Assembly (NCBI GenBank): GCA_905221615.1
Contig: CAJNDT010001247.1
Location: 813,827-877,826, forward strand
From: Symbiodinium sp. CCMP2592
Taxonomy: Eukaryota; Sar; Dinophyceae; Suessiales; Symbiodiniaceae
Length of the DNA: 64,000 nucleotides
Reading direction: 5' to 3'
In this document: positions 19,454-28,950 of the stretch, one piece after another
How the letters are laid out: every line of letters starts with the position of its first letter
Numbering within the stretch: the stretch's first letter is position 1
Notes under the pieces: generated by a model
What the model saw: only the letters and a program-made list of their open reading frames with translations
What the model was told of the DNA's origin: nothing
The model's database searches: none
Program-made: the position numbers and the translations under genes

Positions 19454-22400
19454 ATGGATTCACTTTTGGGAAAAGGAGCTGTCGCTCCCCTTATGGACCG
19501 CATGGAAGGACTGCGGAACATGGGATGGATCATCACCCAAGAGGTCGAGGACATCCGACCAGAATGGGTGTTCAACTGCTCGGTGAAAGTGAAGCAGATG
19601 GACACAACACACCATGGCATTGCTCAGGTGGTCGACCTGAGGCTGAGCAATTGTCTTGATGATGTCGCGGATAGCAGACTCCCTCAACTGACGGGCGAGG
19701 AGCTTCGTTTCGACTGCACCAGCTTCAGACAGAAAGTTGAGAAAGGAGAAGTATACATGCTGATCGGAGCGAAGATCTTCTTGGATATGCAGTCAGAACG
19801 CTGTTTGGGATTTCCAGCGACTACGGAGAACACAGCGAGTATCCTGTTACCCAGCCGAGAAGACTCTGTAGCTTCGGTGGTGGAGATGTTTTGTGGAGGC
19901 ATGGGGGCCTGGGCTGAGGCATGCAGACTCCTCCCAGCTGAATGTGTCCTCCGCATCGACCACGAACGCATGGCGATCAGCTCTACTTTGCTCAACCAGA
20001 AGGACACCATATTGTTCAGCAGAGAGGGCGAACAAGAGGTGTTCAACACTTTCTGGGGTGAAGTGATTGACCTCAGGTGGACGACGGCCTTGCACAAGAC
20101 CAACACTGAGTTTATCTGCGCCTCGCCGCCTTGTGGAGCATACGCTGCCACGGGAAATGCTCCGGGGCTCCAGGACTCCAAGGCGACAGTGGCCTGGCTC
20201 CAGATGGTCCTAGTTATGAGGTTCCTGCAGAGGAGAGCATTGCTTGTGGAAGCCCTTCCGGGATTTGCTCAGCATGAGGACTTTGAGACCATCCGATCCC
20301 TTTTGAAATGGGCGGGCTACAGAGTCATTTGGCATGGAGTGCTCAACCCAACAGGACTGCAGCCGGTGGAGCAACCGAGATTTTTCATGATTGCATGGAA
20401 CAGTGCAGACAATCCCTCAGTGGGAATGCCCTTCAGAATGCTGCATTTGAGTGACCGGCCCCCGATGCAGTGTGAACCGGTGCTATGGAAGCATATGCCT
20501 GCAATGGTGCTTTCGACAGTCCGACTCATTGGGACCGAGCTTACCAAGGTCACGACCCGGGAACTGCTTCCCCGATACTTCCAGCAGAATGTGGGATCAC
20601 CGATCCACATCCGGTTGATCAACCCAGGAAAGCCACTTCCCATCCTTTTGGGGAACTACCGCCTCAACCTTGATCTGCCGTGGGTTATCTTGAAGAAGCG
20701 AGGACTCTTCATTCCACTCTTGTACCATGGAGCAGACATCAGGGCCCTATCAAAGTGGGAGATCCTGAGGGCCTATGGTTTCCATATGGACTACATCCTC
20801 CCTGACAATGAGAAAGATGCTCTGGCACTGCTCAACCAGTGCTTGCTTCCCTGCCAAGCACTCACAGTGCTTGTCTCGGCACTTGGCCACCGACACGAGC
20901 AAAAGATGGGAAGAGATGAGATGATGAGATACCTGGATGCCGCCCTGACGGAGTGGGGTGAACAATGGGAGCCCTTTGACGACCTCATCCCCTTCGACAA
21001 GAATGGCTGGTCAAAGCTCATCAAAAGGGGCGACCTCGCGCAGATGGGGCCTCAGGGCTATCTGACCACGAGGCTGGTGGGCTTGCAGATCGAGATCGAT
21101 TCCCTTACCTATGGACGCCAACAAGGACGAGTGACACCCTTCTTGCCTGAAACCAGCAGAACCCTGTATGAGGAGATGGGGGACCAACCAGACAATTCGA
21201 AGACCTGGAGATTGTTCCAAGCAGAGCATGGGTACCACAGTATCGTATTGGATGATGAAGACACGGTTGGAGAAGTCAATCGGAAAGTGGCTGAGTTCAT
21301 CCAGGTGCCACAAGAAAATGTGGCCATTGCCAAGCTTACTGAGCCAACGGAGCAGACACTGCACTGGATTCTGGCAGGTGAAGTGCCACAAGAATCCTAT
21401 GGCAAGGTCCTGGTGTTAGTGGACCCGGCGGCACCGGCAGCATGGTGGTTGAACAGCGAGATTGACATATCGGACCTGAAGTACACTTATGCTGACCACC
21501 AGTCCACACCTCCGGACCTCATCACAGTGAATGACAAAGAAGTTCTCGCATGGCCAGTCTGTATCCAATCAGGTGACCATATCCGATTGAGATGGAACCA
21601 CAGCGCTGGAGCACAAGCATGGAGGGAACTGGACGTTTTCAAAGTCTTTGACGAGTCCCCAGTTGAACCACCGGCCTCACCGACAGATGAAGGTGGCGAA
21701 AGTATCCCGGGTGGCCCTACTATGGACCCACATGATGGAGATTCTGATGCACCGGATGACAATGGATCCCCTGCTACTCCACCGGATTCCAATCCTGTGG
21801 CACCCCATGAAATGCTGGGCAGTGCTGAGACGACCCTGGTAGACCCGACACAGCCTTACGAGGTTGAAGCCTCTGACCGGCTCAGAGGCATGCCATTTCA
21901 GGATGTGGACTTCTCTGCAAAGAGACAATGCACAAGAGAAGACAGGGACTTGCAGAGCATCCGCGACAATGCCCTCCCGGCGACCATCAACTATGAAGAC
22001 ATCCACAAGAACCCGAAGGCAGACACGGCCTTCTACATCCTCTTCCAGCACCAACTCTGCTGCTTCAACCACAGGGACAAGAGAACTCTGGAGGAGGTTG
22101 TCCAAGATGAATGGGGACTGCCCCCTCACTCCTTCTACTTCACCCGGGGAGTCAAAGTACTTGGACCAAGGACTACTTGCGACCAAATCCCGGTTGGATC
22201 TACAGTCATTGTAAGAGGAAGACTCCGTGGAGGCACAGGCAATGCAGTCCAGAAACTCAAGCATATGCTTCAATCGAAGGGTGTGCCGGAGGACCAATTG
22301 GAAGCCCGCATTCAAGAGGTGCGATCCCAAATTGGGGAGAAAGGCATCAAGGAAGTCTACACGTCTTTCGATCCGTGGTCTCAACTGAAAGCACGATGTA

Positions 22401-24094
22401 CCACCAGACTTGTTCGTGAGGCAGAGGCAAAGCACAAACCCCGGGCAAAATCGGTGCAAGAAGAGGCTGTTGACCCGCTCCAGATTGCAGATCCCTGGAC
22501 ACAAGCCCTGAAAGAAAGGGGAGCATGGAAGCTGGAGAACAGTTTTTTCCAGATGGAAGATGGGAGCCACCCAGTGACACTGGAGAAACTTGCCCACGGA
22601 GCTTGTGGTCTAGCACTCATTGGCGAAAAGGAGGCGGAGATCCTGATGCAATCCCAAGAGACGATGTCTGACAATGAGCTGGCTGCATTGGTCGTTGGTT
22701 CTACGTTTCAGAGCTCAACCAACTTCAAGGTCAAGAATGTGGAGACCCCTTGCCGTAACAAGGACAATACACGAATCCTGGTGAGAGCACAGCTGATCAA
22801 CTTTGGCAAAAAGACGATCGGGTTGGCTGAGGAGTCTAACATTGTCACGGTCGAGGAGGTTGATGCCACAGTGGTTTCTTGTGAAATGGTCAAAGCTGAG
22901 ATGGAGGAATGGGATGAGATGGTGGAGGGCACCACGCGCTTTCTCAAGACCAAGATCCAGGCAATGGAGCGTGGCTTTATTGGGTCATGGGGCCGAAAAT
23001 TCTTCCAACGATCCAAGCAAGTGATGGATGCCAGTCAGGCAGAAACCTGCTACCTCATGCTCAGGATCAAGAGAGAATGTTTGGAAACTATCTTGAAGCA
23101 GATCCGAGCTGGCATCTATTTTTCGCCAAGGAAGGAAGATGGAACCCTGGACCCAGGTTTCAAGGTTATTTGGACACCAGACAAGCCATTGCAAGAGTTG
23201 ATGGTCAAGGCAAGTTCGGAAGCCTCGGCTTTTGGACTGGTCAAGAACAAGACTGGTTATGGGCTGAGAGTCAAATCTACAGAATTTCTGCAACTTCGAC
23301 AAAAGTGGCAGCCCAGCTGGACTCCGATTGAAGACACCCCCTACAACATCAAGGTGCAGCTCTACTACGACATACAAAACCTGCCGATCAGCTGCACCAA
23401 AACGGAGGTGCAGAAGTTTGTCAACAAGATTGGCTGGAAGGCTTTGGTCCTCAGGCAACTTCGTCCAAGAACTTGGACAGTGGGGGCGGAAACAGCTCCC
23501 GACAAGCTCGTGCATCTCACTTCGCATGGCACTGTTCTCATCTCGGAGCAGAAGCCCAAAGGGGGATACAAGGGCAAATCTGGAGGAAAAGGAAAGCACT
23601 CCAAAGGAGCTTTGCCATGGTGGGTGGCGGGGGCTTCTGCTACCCCAACGACCCTCATGGGAAATACAGGACATGCCTCCTTCTCCAGTATGATCACAGA
23701 TGCGGAGCAGACAGATCTGGAGGAAAGGCTGCAGAAAAAGATGGACGACTTCCACAAGCAACAAGTGGAATCCCACAAGATGCTGCGGCAAGACTTTCAA
23801 GATTTTCAGAAGGTTGTGACACAGAAGCAAGACGAGCAGGACCTCATTAACCAGAACCTCTCCCACAGTGTGCAAGGCCTCACAGCCTCGCTCTCCAAGG
23901 AGTTGGGACAGCACATGCAGAACCTTACCATGACCCTTGAGAGTCAGAAGGCCGACTTCGCCACCAAGCTGACGAACTCCCAGATTTCACTCAAGGAGGA
24001 GCTTATGGGTGAGATGCGGACTCAGTTGGGAGCAGTCAGGAAGAGGACTCCGTCGCCCAAGACGGGAGATGATCCAAAGAAACCCAAGCAGTGA
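19454..24094 (+). CDS. LINE ORF1: C5-cytosine methyltransferase, ubiquitin-like, coiled-coil protein
   Basis: 1,546 aa; ATG at 19454 preceded directly by in-frame TGA. Residues about 142-495 match C5-cytosine DNA methyltransferases in motif order. Motif I is EMFCGGMGAW (F146). Motif IV is ASPPCGAYAATGN, with catalytic C227. Motif VI is LLVEALPGF (E266). Motif VIII is EQPRFFMIAW (R309). A C-terminal block from R430 reads RALSKWEILRAYGF then LLNQCLLPCQALTVL. All the key residues I can check are present. Residues about 856-927 resemble ubiquitin (TLEEVVQDEWGLPP, then VRGRLRGG at 920-927). About 735-800 is an acidic Pro-rich linker. The C-terminus has a basic Gly/Lys stretch (KGGYKGKSGGKGKHSKG), a long coiled coil and a basic KKPKQ end. 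It probably binds the element RNA and may methylate element DNA; activity is inferred. Confidence 0.85.
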   Translation: MDSLLGKGAVAPLMDRMEGLRNMGWIITQEVEDIRPEWVFNCSVKVKQMDTTHHGIAQVVDLRLSNCLDDVADSRLPQLTGEELRFDCTSFRQKVEKGEVYMLIGAKIFLDMQSERCLGFPATTENTASILLPSREDSVASVVEMFCGGMGAWAEACRLLPAECVLRIDHERMAISSTLLNQKDTILFSREGEQEVFNTFWGEVIDLRWTTALHKTNTEFICASPPCGAYAATGNAPGLQDSKATVAWLQMVLVMRFLQRRALLVEALPGFAQHEDFETIRSLLKWAGYRVIWHGVLNPTGLQPVEQPRFFMIAWNSADNPSVGMPFRMLHLSDRPPMQCEPVLWKHMPAMVLSTVRLIGTELTKVTTRELLPRYFQQNVGSPIHIRLINPGKPLPILLGNYRLNLDLPWVILKKRGLFIPLLYHGADIRALSKWEILRAYGFHMDYILPDNEKDALALLNQCLLPCQALTVLVSALGHRHEQKMGRDEMMRYLDAALTEWGEQWEPFDDLIPFDKNGWSKLIKRGDLAQMGPQGYLTTRLVGLQIEIDSLTYGRQQGRVTPFLPETSRTLYEEMGDQPDNSKTWRLFQAEHGYHSIVLDDEDTVGEVNRKVAEFIQVPQENVAIAKLTEPTEQTLHWILAGEVPQESYGKVLVLVDPAAPAAWWLNSEIDISDLKYTYADHQSTPPDLITVNDKEVLAWPVCIQSGDHIRLRWNHSAGAQAWRELDVFKVFDESPVEPPASPTDEGGESIPGGPTMDPHDGDSDAPDDNGSPATPPDSNPVAPHEMLGSAETTLVDPTQPYEVEASDRLRGMPFQDVDFSAKRQCTREDRDLQSIRDNALPATINYEDIHKNPKADTAFYILFQHQLCCFNHRDKRTLEEVVQDEWGLPPHSFYFTRGVKVLGPRTTCDQIPVGSTVIVRGRLRGGTGNAVQKLKHMLQSKGVPEDQLEARIQEVRSQIGEKGIKEVYTSFDPWSQLKARCTTRLVREAEAKHKPRAKSVQEEAVDPLQIADPWTQALKERGAWKLENSFFQMEDGSHPVTLEKLAHGACGLALIGEKEAEILMQSQETMSDNELAALVVGSTFQSSTNFKVKNVETPCRNKDNTRILVRAQLINFGKKTIGLAEESNIVTVEEVDATVVSCEMVKAEMEEWDEMVEGTTRFLKTKIQAMERGFIGSWGRKFFQRSKQVMDASQAETCYLMLRIKRECLETILKQIRAGIYFSPRKEDGTLDPGFKVIWTPDKPLQELMVKASSEASAFGLVKNKTGYGLRVKSTEFLQLRQKWQPSWTPIEDTPYNIKVQLYYDIQNLPISCTKTEVQKFVNKIGWKALVLRQLRPRTWTVGAETAPDKLVHLTSHGTVLISEQKPKGGYKGKSGGKGKHSKGALPWWVAGASATPTTLMGNTGHASFSSMITDAEQTDLEERLQKKMDDFHKQQVESHKMLRQDFQDFQKVVTQKQDEQDLINQNLSHSVQGLTASLSKELGQHMQNLTMTLESQKADFATKLTNSQISLKEELMGEMRTQLGAVRKRTPSPKTGDDPKKPKQ
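24092..24094 (+). other. Single in-frame TGA between ORF1 and ORF2
   Basis: From ORF1 through the TGA to 26254 the frame is continuous: the next codons up to the first ATG of ORF2 at 24326 contain no other stop. The intervening stretch reads like protein (HLDGCNFVSSNNYRLDPYAN). ORF2 could be made by readthrough or by starting again. Confidence 0.7.
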
Positions 24095-24208
24095 GAGCCT
24101 GCAGCGAGCAGGTGTGTATTAATTCATCTGGATAGACATCTGGATGGGTGCAACTTCGTTTCCAGCAACAACTACCGACTGGATCCTTATGCAAACAGGG
24201 AAGGCCTC

Positions 24209-26254
24209 GTGGATGAAGGCAGCCGAGCCGGAGATAGAGACTACCCTGCAATTTACTTCAATTCGTTTTACCACTCATGGAACACTTTCTTTCAAGGCGA
24301 CATTTTGTTGCCACTTCCGACGTATATGGGATGGAGAGTTGGGGAAGCAGCCAACCCGGGACCTGACTTCTTCACTATATCGGGCACCAACACCCAGTCG
24401 TTGAACTCTTTCTGTGATGATGGGAGACTTGTTTCGGAACATGCCCATGTGTTGGTTTACACTGAGACTGCAGCAACAGTCTATGTCCAGCAGAAGGCGA
24501 CCAAGCTTGCACACGGAGCTCGCAAACACACTTCCTTCAGCAAACCTGTGAAGCAGAGGGCTTTCCAAGATGGACGTCAGTGTGCTACCAAGGGGGAAGC
24601 AAAAGGAGCTGCTATTATCTCGGCTCTACCGACGAGGCCAGCTTTTGCACCATGGTCCCAGGAAGCCTGGGACTCTTCTCGGGTCAGCGACACCTTTGTC
24701 CTGACCCAACGAGGGCCAGTTCTGGTCATCGCCATCTATGGCCTACATCAAGGACTACCAGATTCAGAGGAACACAATGAAGCCTTGTTGAGAGAGGCAT
24801 CATGGAGGGCCAACCAGGTCAGATGCCCTGCACTGATTGTGGGTGACTTGAACTGTGACCTTGAGAAACTCAATGCCTGGCAGCTCATGGTGGATGCTGG
24901 TTGGTCGGATGCAGCAGTTCTACAAGCACAAATGGATGGAGAACCTCCGCAGAAGACCTACAAGGATGTTTCAAGACTGGACTATGTCCTGATGAATGAT
25001 ATTGCCAGATCTGCTTTCCGCAGTTTCTTTGTCTCCATGCAGGCTGAGATGGACCACAAGACGGTTAATGCAGTTTTTGACTGGAGCTGCATTCCGAAGA
25101 CATGCACAACTTACCGGATGCCCATGGAAGCCTCGGACCTTCCACTCACAGATGCAGATTTCCACAGTGCTTTTGTTCCGCCGCGAAAGCTTGCAGCCTT
25201 GGATGAGGCCTTGGCAACTAAGGACATCGAAAAAGCATGGAATCTTTTCTGCGAGGCTTATGAAGAAGGAGTTTCATGGGCTTTGGATAGAAAAAAGGGA
25301 GCTCGGGCTCCAAAGTTTTTCTGTGGCAGAGGCAAGCTTTCTTTCACTGAACAGGATATTATTCAGGCCCCTAGCCAAGCTGCACGACTTGGAGAATTCC
25401 AACCTACAGGCGACGATGACACTGTCCAACTCAGGCAGCGGATCAGGCAAATCAGGAGGCTGGAGGCATACATCCAGCAGATGAAGTCCATGGACAGATT
25501 GGAACTGACAGAGGAGAGGAGGAGAAAGATCCATGAAGCCTCGTCTCACACATGGTTAGCCATCTGTAATGCACCGGGCTTCAACGGGCCCTTCCGTGAG
25601 TGGTGGTTTCAGAATCATGCTGAATGGTTCCCACAGGGACCTCCCAATGTGGGGATGGCACAGGTTCTCAGAGATCATTTAGTTCAAGATGAGAAGCATT
25701 GGAGGACCTTACACAGAAGTAAGCGTGATGCCAAGTTTCGAAGTGTTTTTACGCAAGATTGGAAGAAGGGTGGTACTAAGCACTACAAGGCCATTCGTCC
25801 ACCTGGGATGCCGAGGGTAGATTCCCTCAATGTGGTATCTGACCACAGAGTCGTGGCCCGGAGAGCGCGCCAAAAGGGAATGCAGATCTGTACTTTGGAA
25901 GATGACGAGCTCCACTTGATAAAGATTGGATCCCAATGGAAGCAAGATGGTGCAACTGCGATGGTTTCCAATATCAAGAATGGGAAGATTTTTCTCCAGA
26001 CAATCAAAGGTTGTATGGTCACTGGAACTGTTTCACAACATCGGCCATCAGCACACCCGGCTGAGATTCTCAAAGCGGCAGAAGACTATTGGTACAAATA
26101 CTGGAACCTGGGTGGTGAAGTCAACAACGATGATGAGATGGTGAAGAATGCTGTGCACTCCTTACCTACTTTACCAAACATGGACCTATGTTTTGATGCC
26201 AAGGATTTACAGTGGGTGTTATCCACGTGGTATGGATGGCTTTTCCAACTATGA
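24209..26254 (+). CDS. LINE ORF2, N-terminal part: APE-type endonuclease and pre-RT region
   Basis: The frame is open from the ORF1 TGA. 24209 is a GTG and the first ATG is at 24326. Numbering from 24209, endonuclease/exonuclease/phosphatase-fold residues are N61 (GTNTQSL), E86 (YTETA), D213 and N215 (GDLNCD), the Asp of SRLDYVL, and D282-H283 near the C-terminus. This enzyme nicks target DNA to prime reverse transcription. Just before it, GEAANPGP (N49-P52) ends in the NPGP seen in 2A ribosome-skipping peptides, though the usual DxE before it is absent. Residues 300-650 are the charged pre-RT region. The frame ends early at 26252-26254 (after LQWVLSTWYGWLFQL) because of a shift; the real continuation is in the +1 frame from about 26.2 kb. 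Confidence 0.8.
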   Translation: MDEGSRAGDRDYPAIYFNSFYHSWNTFFQGDILLPLPTYMGWRVGEAANPGPDFFTISGTNTQSLNSFCDDGRLVSEHAHVLVYTETAATVYVQQKATKLAHGARKHTSFSKPVKQRAFQDGRQCATKGEAKGAAIISALPTRPAFAPWSQEAWDSSRVSDTFVLTQRGPVLVIAIYGLHQGLPDSEEHNEALLREASWRANQVRCPALIVGDLNCDLEKLNAWQLMVDAGWSDAAVLQAQMDGEPPQKTYKDVSRLDYVLMNDIARSAFRSFFVSMQAEMDHKTVNAVFDWSCIPKTCTTYRMPMEASDLPLTDADFHSAFVPPRKLAALDEALATKDIEKAWNLFCEAYEEGVSWALDRKKGARAPKFFCGRGKLSFTEQDIIQAPSQAARLGEFQPTGDDDTVQLRQRIRQIRRLEAYIQQMKSMDRLELTEERRRKIHEASSHTWLAICNAPGFNGPFREWWFQNHAEWFPQGPPNVGMAQVLRDHLVQDEKHWRTLHRSKRDAKFRSVFTQDWKKGGTKHYKAIRPPGMPRVDSLNVVSDHRVVARRARQKGMQICTLEDDELHLIKIGSQWKQDGATAMVSNIKNGKIFLQTIKGCMVTGTVSQHRPSAHPAEILKAAEDYWYKYWNLGGEVNNDDEMVKNAVHSLPTLPNMDLCFDAKDLQWVLSTWYGWLFQL

Positions 26255-28649
26255 AATCAAAAATTTGCCGGAGGTGCTTCGACCAAGATTGCTTCAATTG
26301 CTCAATCTCTTTTCTCAGGGACTTTGGCCAGACAGCATTTGCAGAGCCCGGATGGCACTTCTCTACAAGACGTCTGAAGTGGGTGACATTGCATCAACAA
26401 GGCCCATTACTATTTTGGCAACACTGTATAGAGTGTGGGCAAAATTGGTTACACACAAGATGCTTCAGCATGTCAAACCATTCTTGCCACTTACCCTCTT
26501 TGGATCGGTCCCAGGCAGGTCATCTATGGATATGGTATATGAAGTACAGATGCAATTGGAAAAGGCACTCATTATGGACGAACCCCTTGCAGGTATCTCT
26601 CTGGATTTTTCCAAAGCATACAACACATTGCCAAGACATTTCTTGCAAGAGGCCAATCGCAGACTAGGTTTTTCAGAGGTATGGAACACTTATGGAGGTT
26701 TCTTGAACAAGCTGGAAAGGCATTTTACTTGTGGTCAATCATGGGGACGGGGCCTCAAGTCAACAACAGGAGTGCCAGAAGGATGCCCTATAGCGGTGGT
26801 ACAGATGATCATCCTGACCTGGTGTTTTACCAACCTAGTGGAGACAAATCAACAAGTGCCTCTGTATTCATATGTGGACGACTGGATGCTGATCACAGAT
26901 GATCTGGCTTCACTTACCAGTTCTGTTATTCAGGTCAAGAACTTGGCAGACAAACTGGGCCTCATTCTGTCAATTTCCAAGTCTTCCCTCTTTGCTACTT
27001 CTACGAAGCTGCTCAACCAAGTGACAGGTTCGCTGTCACACCACCACCTTCTTGTTGGAACTTCGAAGAATTTAAGAGGATTGGGAACCAACTTCCAGAC
27101 TGCCAAGGTAGCATCGATTGACATTCGAACAAAACGGTGGACCTCAGCCAAAGGACTCTTGGATAGATTGCAGTATATGCCGTGGACGGCACCCAGGAAG
27201 ACACAGATTGTCTGCAGATGTATCTTGCCACACATTTTCTTTGGCATTGAGAACACCTATGCGGGCAAGGATTTCATTCGAGAAGTGCGGGCTAAGTGTA
27301 ATCACACAGTAGGTGGCAAGTTGCAATACCACCTCCACTATTTGGCCCCCTTGTTTTCTGGCGACAGATATGAACCTGTTCTCTACATTGCGGAGAGGCG
27401 CTTTGGTACATTTCTACGATCGGCCACTAGAAACTTGCCTTTGGTCAAAGATGTGTGGAAGAAAGCTTTCCAGCGAGGGTGTTTCTTCAAGCGAAAGACA
27501 AGAGGATGTGTTTCCATTTTCCAGAATCAACTTCATGAGCTGGGATGGGCACTTGATGAGAATGGGAGATGCACCACACCATCGAACAAGGTCTTCAATA
27601 TTTGGGACATTACCACTAAACAGTTCAAAGATTCGATATTGGAGTCATGGGAAATTGACCTTCTTCGTCATCTGCATGAGAAGCAGAATCTTGATGACTT
27701 GGCCTCTCTTTCTATAAAACGAAGTATCTTTCCGGAGCACAAAGATCCAATGATACAAGGGTTTATGCGCAAAGTTCGTCTGGGAGGTCTCTTCCCGAAC
27801 AAAAGACTCAAGCACTTCAAGGATGATCAAGAGGATACCTGTATCTTTTGCGGTCAACTGGACACCATGAAGCACCGTGTTTACCATTGCCCAGGAACGG
27901 AACATGTTCGCCAAGGTGCTCAATGGGATGCTGTTAAGTTGGTACCTACCTCCCTTCTTTTAGGGGGACTCTTTCCAAAACTGGAGCACTTGGACTCATA
28001 TTGGCAGCTTCTTGACGATGTGCAACCGCCGGACTTATTCTTTGAGGACAACCAAAATATTGCACACATTTTCACCGATGGATCCGCGCTTGATTCTAGT
28101 GACCCGACTACTCGGTTATGTTCTTGGTCGGTCACCAAAACTTCACACATGGAACATGCAAACAGTTGCCTCTTTTCAGGAATACTCCCTGGGAGGTACC
28201 AGACAGTCTTCCGTGCTGAACTTTATGCAGTTCTGGTCGCTCTATCTACCCACCGACATGTGCATATCTATTGTGACAACAGTGCTGTTGTCAAAGGCCT
28301 CAATCACATACTGTATCATGGTTACCAAGAAGAGCGATGGGCTACACACTCTGATCGTGACCTCTTCCGTACTGCGGCAAAGCTTTTCAAGCGAAATAAT
28401 GGCGACAACGACATCCGTATTGTATGGATTAAGGCGCACAGAGAGCTTACTGATGCAGTTGGAGCTGAGGACTTATGGCAAATTTTTCACAATAGCAGAG
28501 CTGACTATTGGGCCGGTGAGGTTTTCAAAACTAAGATCCCTCCTGAAATTGACAGAGTTCGACAACAACTGAAGGATGCAGCTACGCATGACCTAATGAC
28601 ACGCACTGCGGCCACTCATATCCTTCGAGCTACTATGGACGAGTTCTGA
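26148..28649 (+). pseudogene. LINE ORF2, C-terminal part: reverse transcriptase, zinc knuckle, RNase H (frameshifted from the endonuclease)
   Basis: 833 codons are open in a different frame from the endonuclease. RT homology starts near 26230 (RGMDGFSNYEIKNLPE). RT motifs follow: RPITILATLYRVWAK, motif A ISLDFSKAYNTLPR, motif B GVPEGCPIAVV, and catalytic YVDD (Y242-D245, codons 26871-26882). A C-x2-C-x7-H-x4-C knuckle lies in CIFCGQLDTMKHRVYHC. RNase H has D644 (FTDGSA), E691 (FRAELYA), D710 (YCDNSAVV), then KAHRE and NSRADYWA. It copies element RNA into DNA and removes the RNA. Compared with related dinoflagellate RTs as I know them, about ten residues seem lost between LQWVL and RGMDGF, together with the frame. 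All catalytic residues are kept, so the damage is recent or a sequence error. Confidence 0.8.
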
Positions 28650-28765
28650 TTCTCTCTCCTCCTCGCTTTCCTTTGTGGAATTTTTTAATTAAACAGTGTT
28701 CCATCTGCAAGTGCAGTGGGTGTCTCACGTGTTCAACCACTGGGGACTCTCATACCAAGTGTGTG
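28650..28765 (+). other. LINE 3' UTR
   Basis: From the TGA at 28647-28649 to the right flanking repeat. CT-rich, then TTTTTTAATTAAACAG, then unique sequence. No poly(A) or simple-repeat tail. Confidence 0.6.
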
Positions 28766-28779
28766 CCTAAACCCCCCGA
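28766..28779. repeat. Right copy of LINE target-site duplication
   Basis: CCTAAACCCCCCGA, the same 14 bases as 19378-19391, then ordinary sequence with GAACCCTGGAGCC. Confidence 0.6.
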
Positions 28780-28950
28780 ACCCTGGAGCCTCAGCCGTAA
28801 AAGCTCCACCTGTCCGCTCACTTGGAGGACCCCCGACGCCCGGAGGACCTGCTAAGGCTTTACTTGGAGGGTCGGGGGACTTAGTACCCTTAAGGGGATC
28901 TATAGGGGTTCTATAAAGGGCTCCTTTAAAGGGGTCTACAAGGGTTCTAG

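Larger units (their letters stand above)
19392..28765 (+). mobile_element. LINE (non-LTR retrotransposon) encoding a DNA methyltransferase
   Basis: An element of about 9.4 kb lies between matching 14-bp flanks, with no LTRs. It has a 62-bp 5' leader, ORF1 (19454-24094), ORF2 (to 28649) and about 116 bp of 3' UTR without a poly(A) tail. ORF1 carries a cytosine methyltransferase domain. ORF2 carries an APE-like endonuclease, RT, zinc knuckle and RNase H. ORF1 and ORF2 share one frame, separated by a single TGA. Published work on Symbiodinium (de Mendoza and colleagues, 2018) describes dinoflagellate retrotransposons that encode such methyltransferases, and this copy fits that class. One frameshift near 26.2 kb disables ORF2 as sequenced. 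Confidence 0.85.

Noticed and set aside
22985..23914. Minus-strand 309-codon ORF across LINE ORF1
   Set aside because: Antisense of the ORF1 C-terminal region, without recognisable domains.
28673..28855. Cys-rich 60-codon ORF (CSICKCSGCLTC) after the LINE
   Set aside because: Lies in the LINE 3' UTR and runs into telomere-like sequence; it starts without a convincing ATG and no relatives are known to me.
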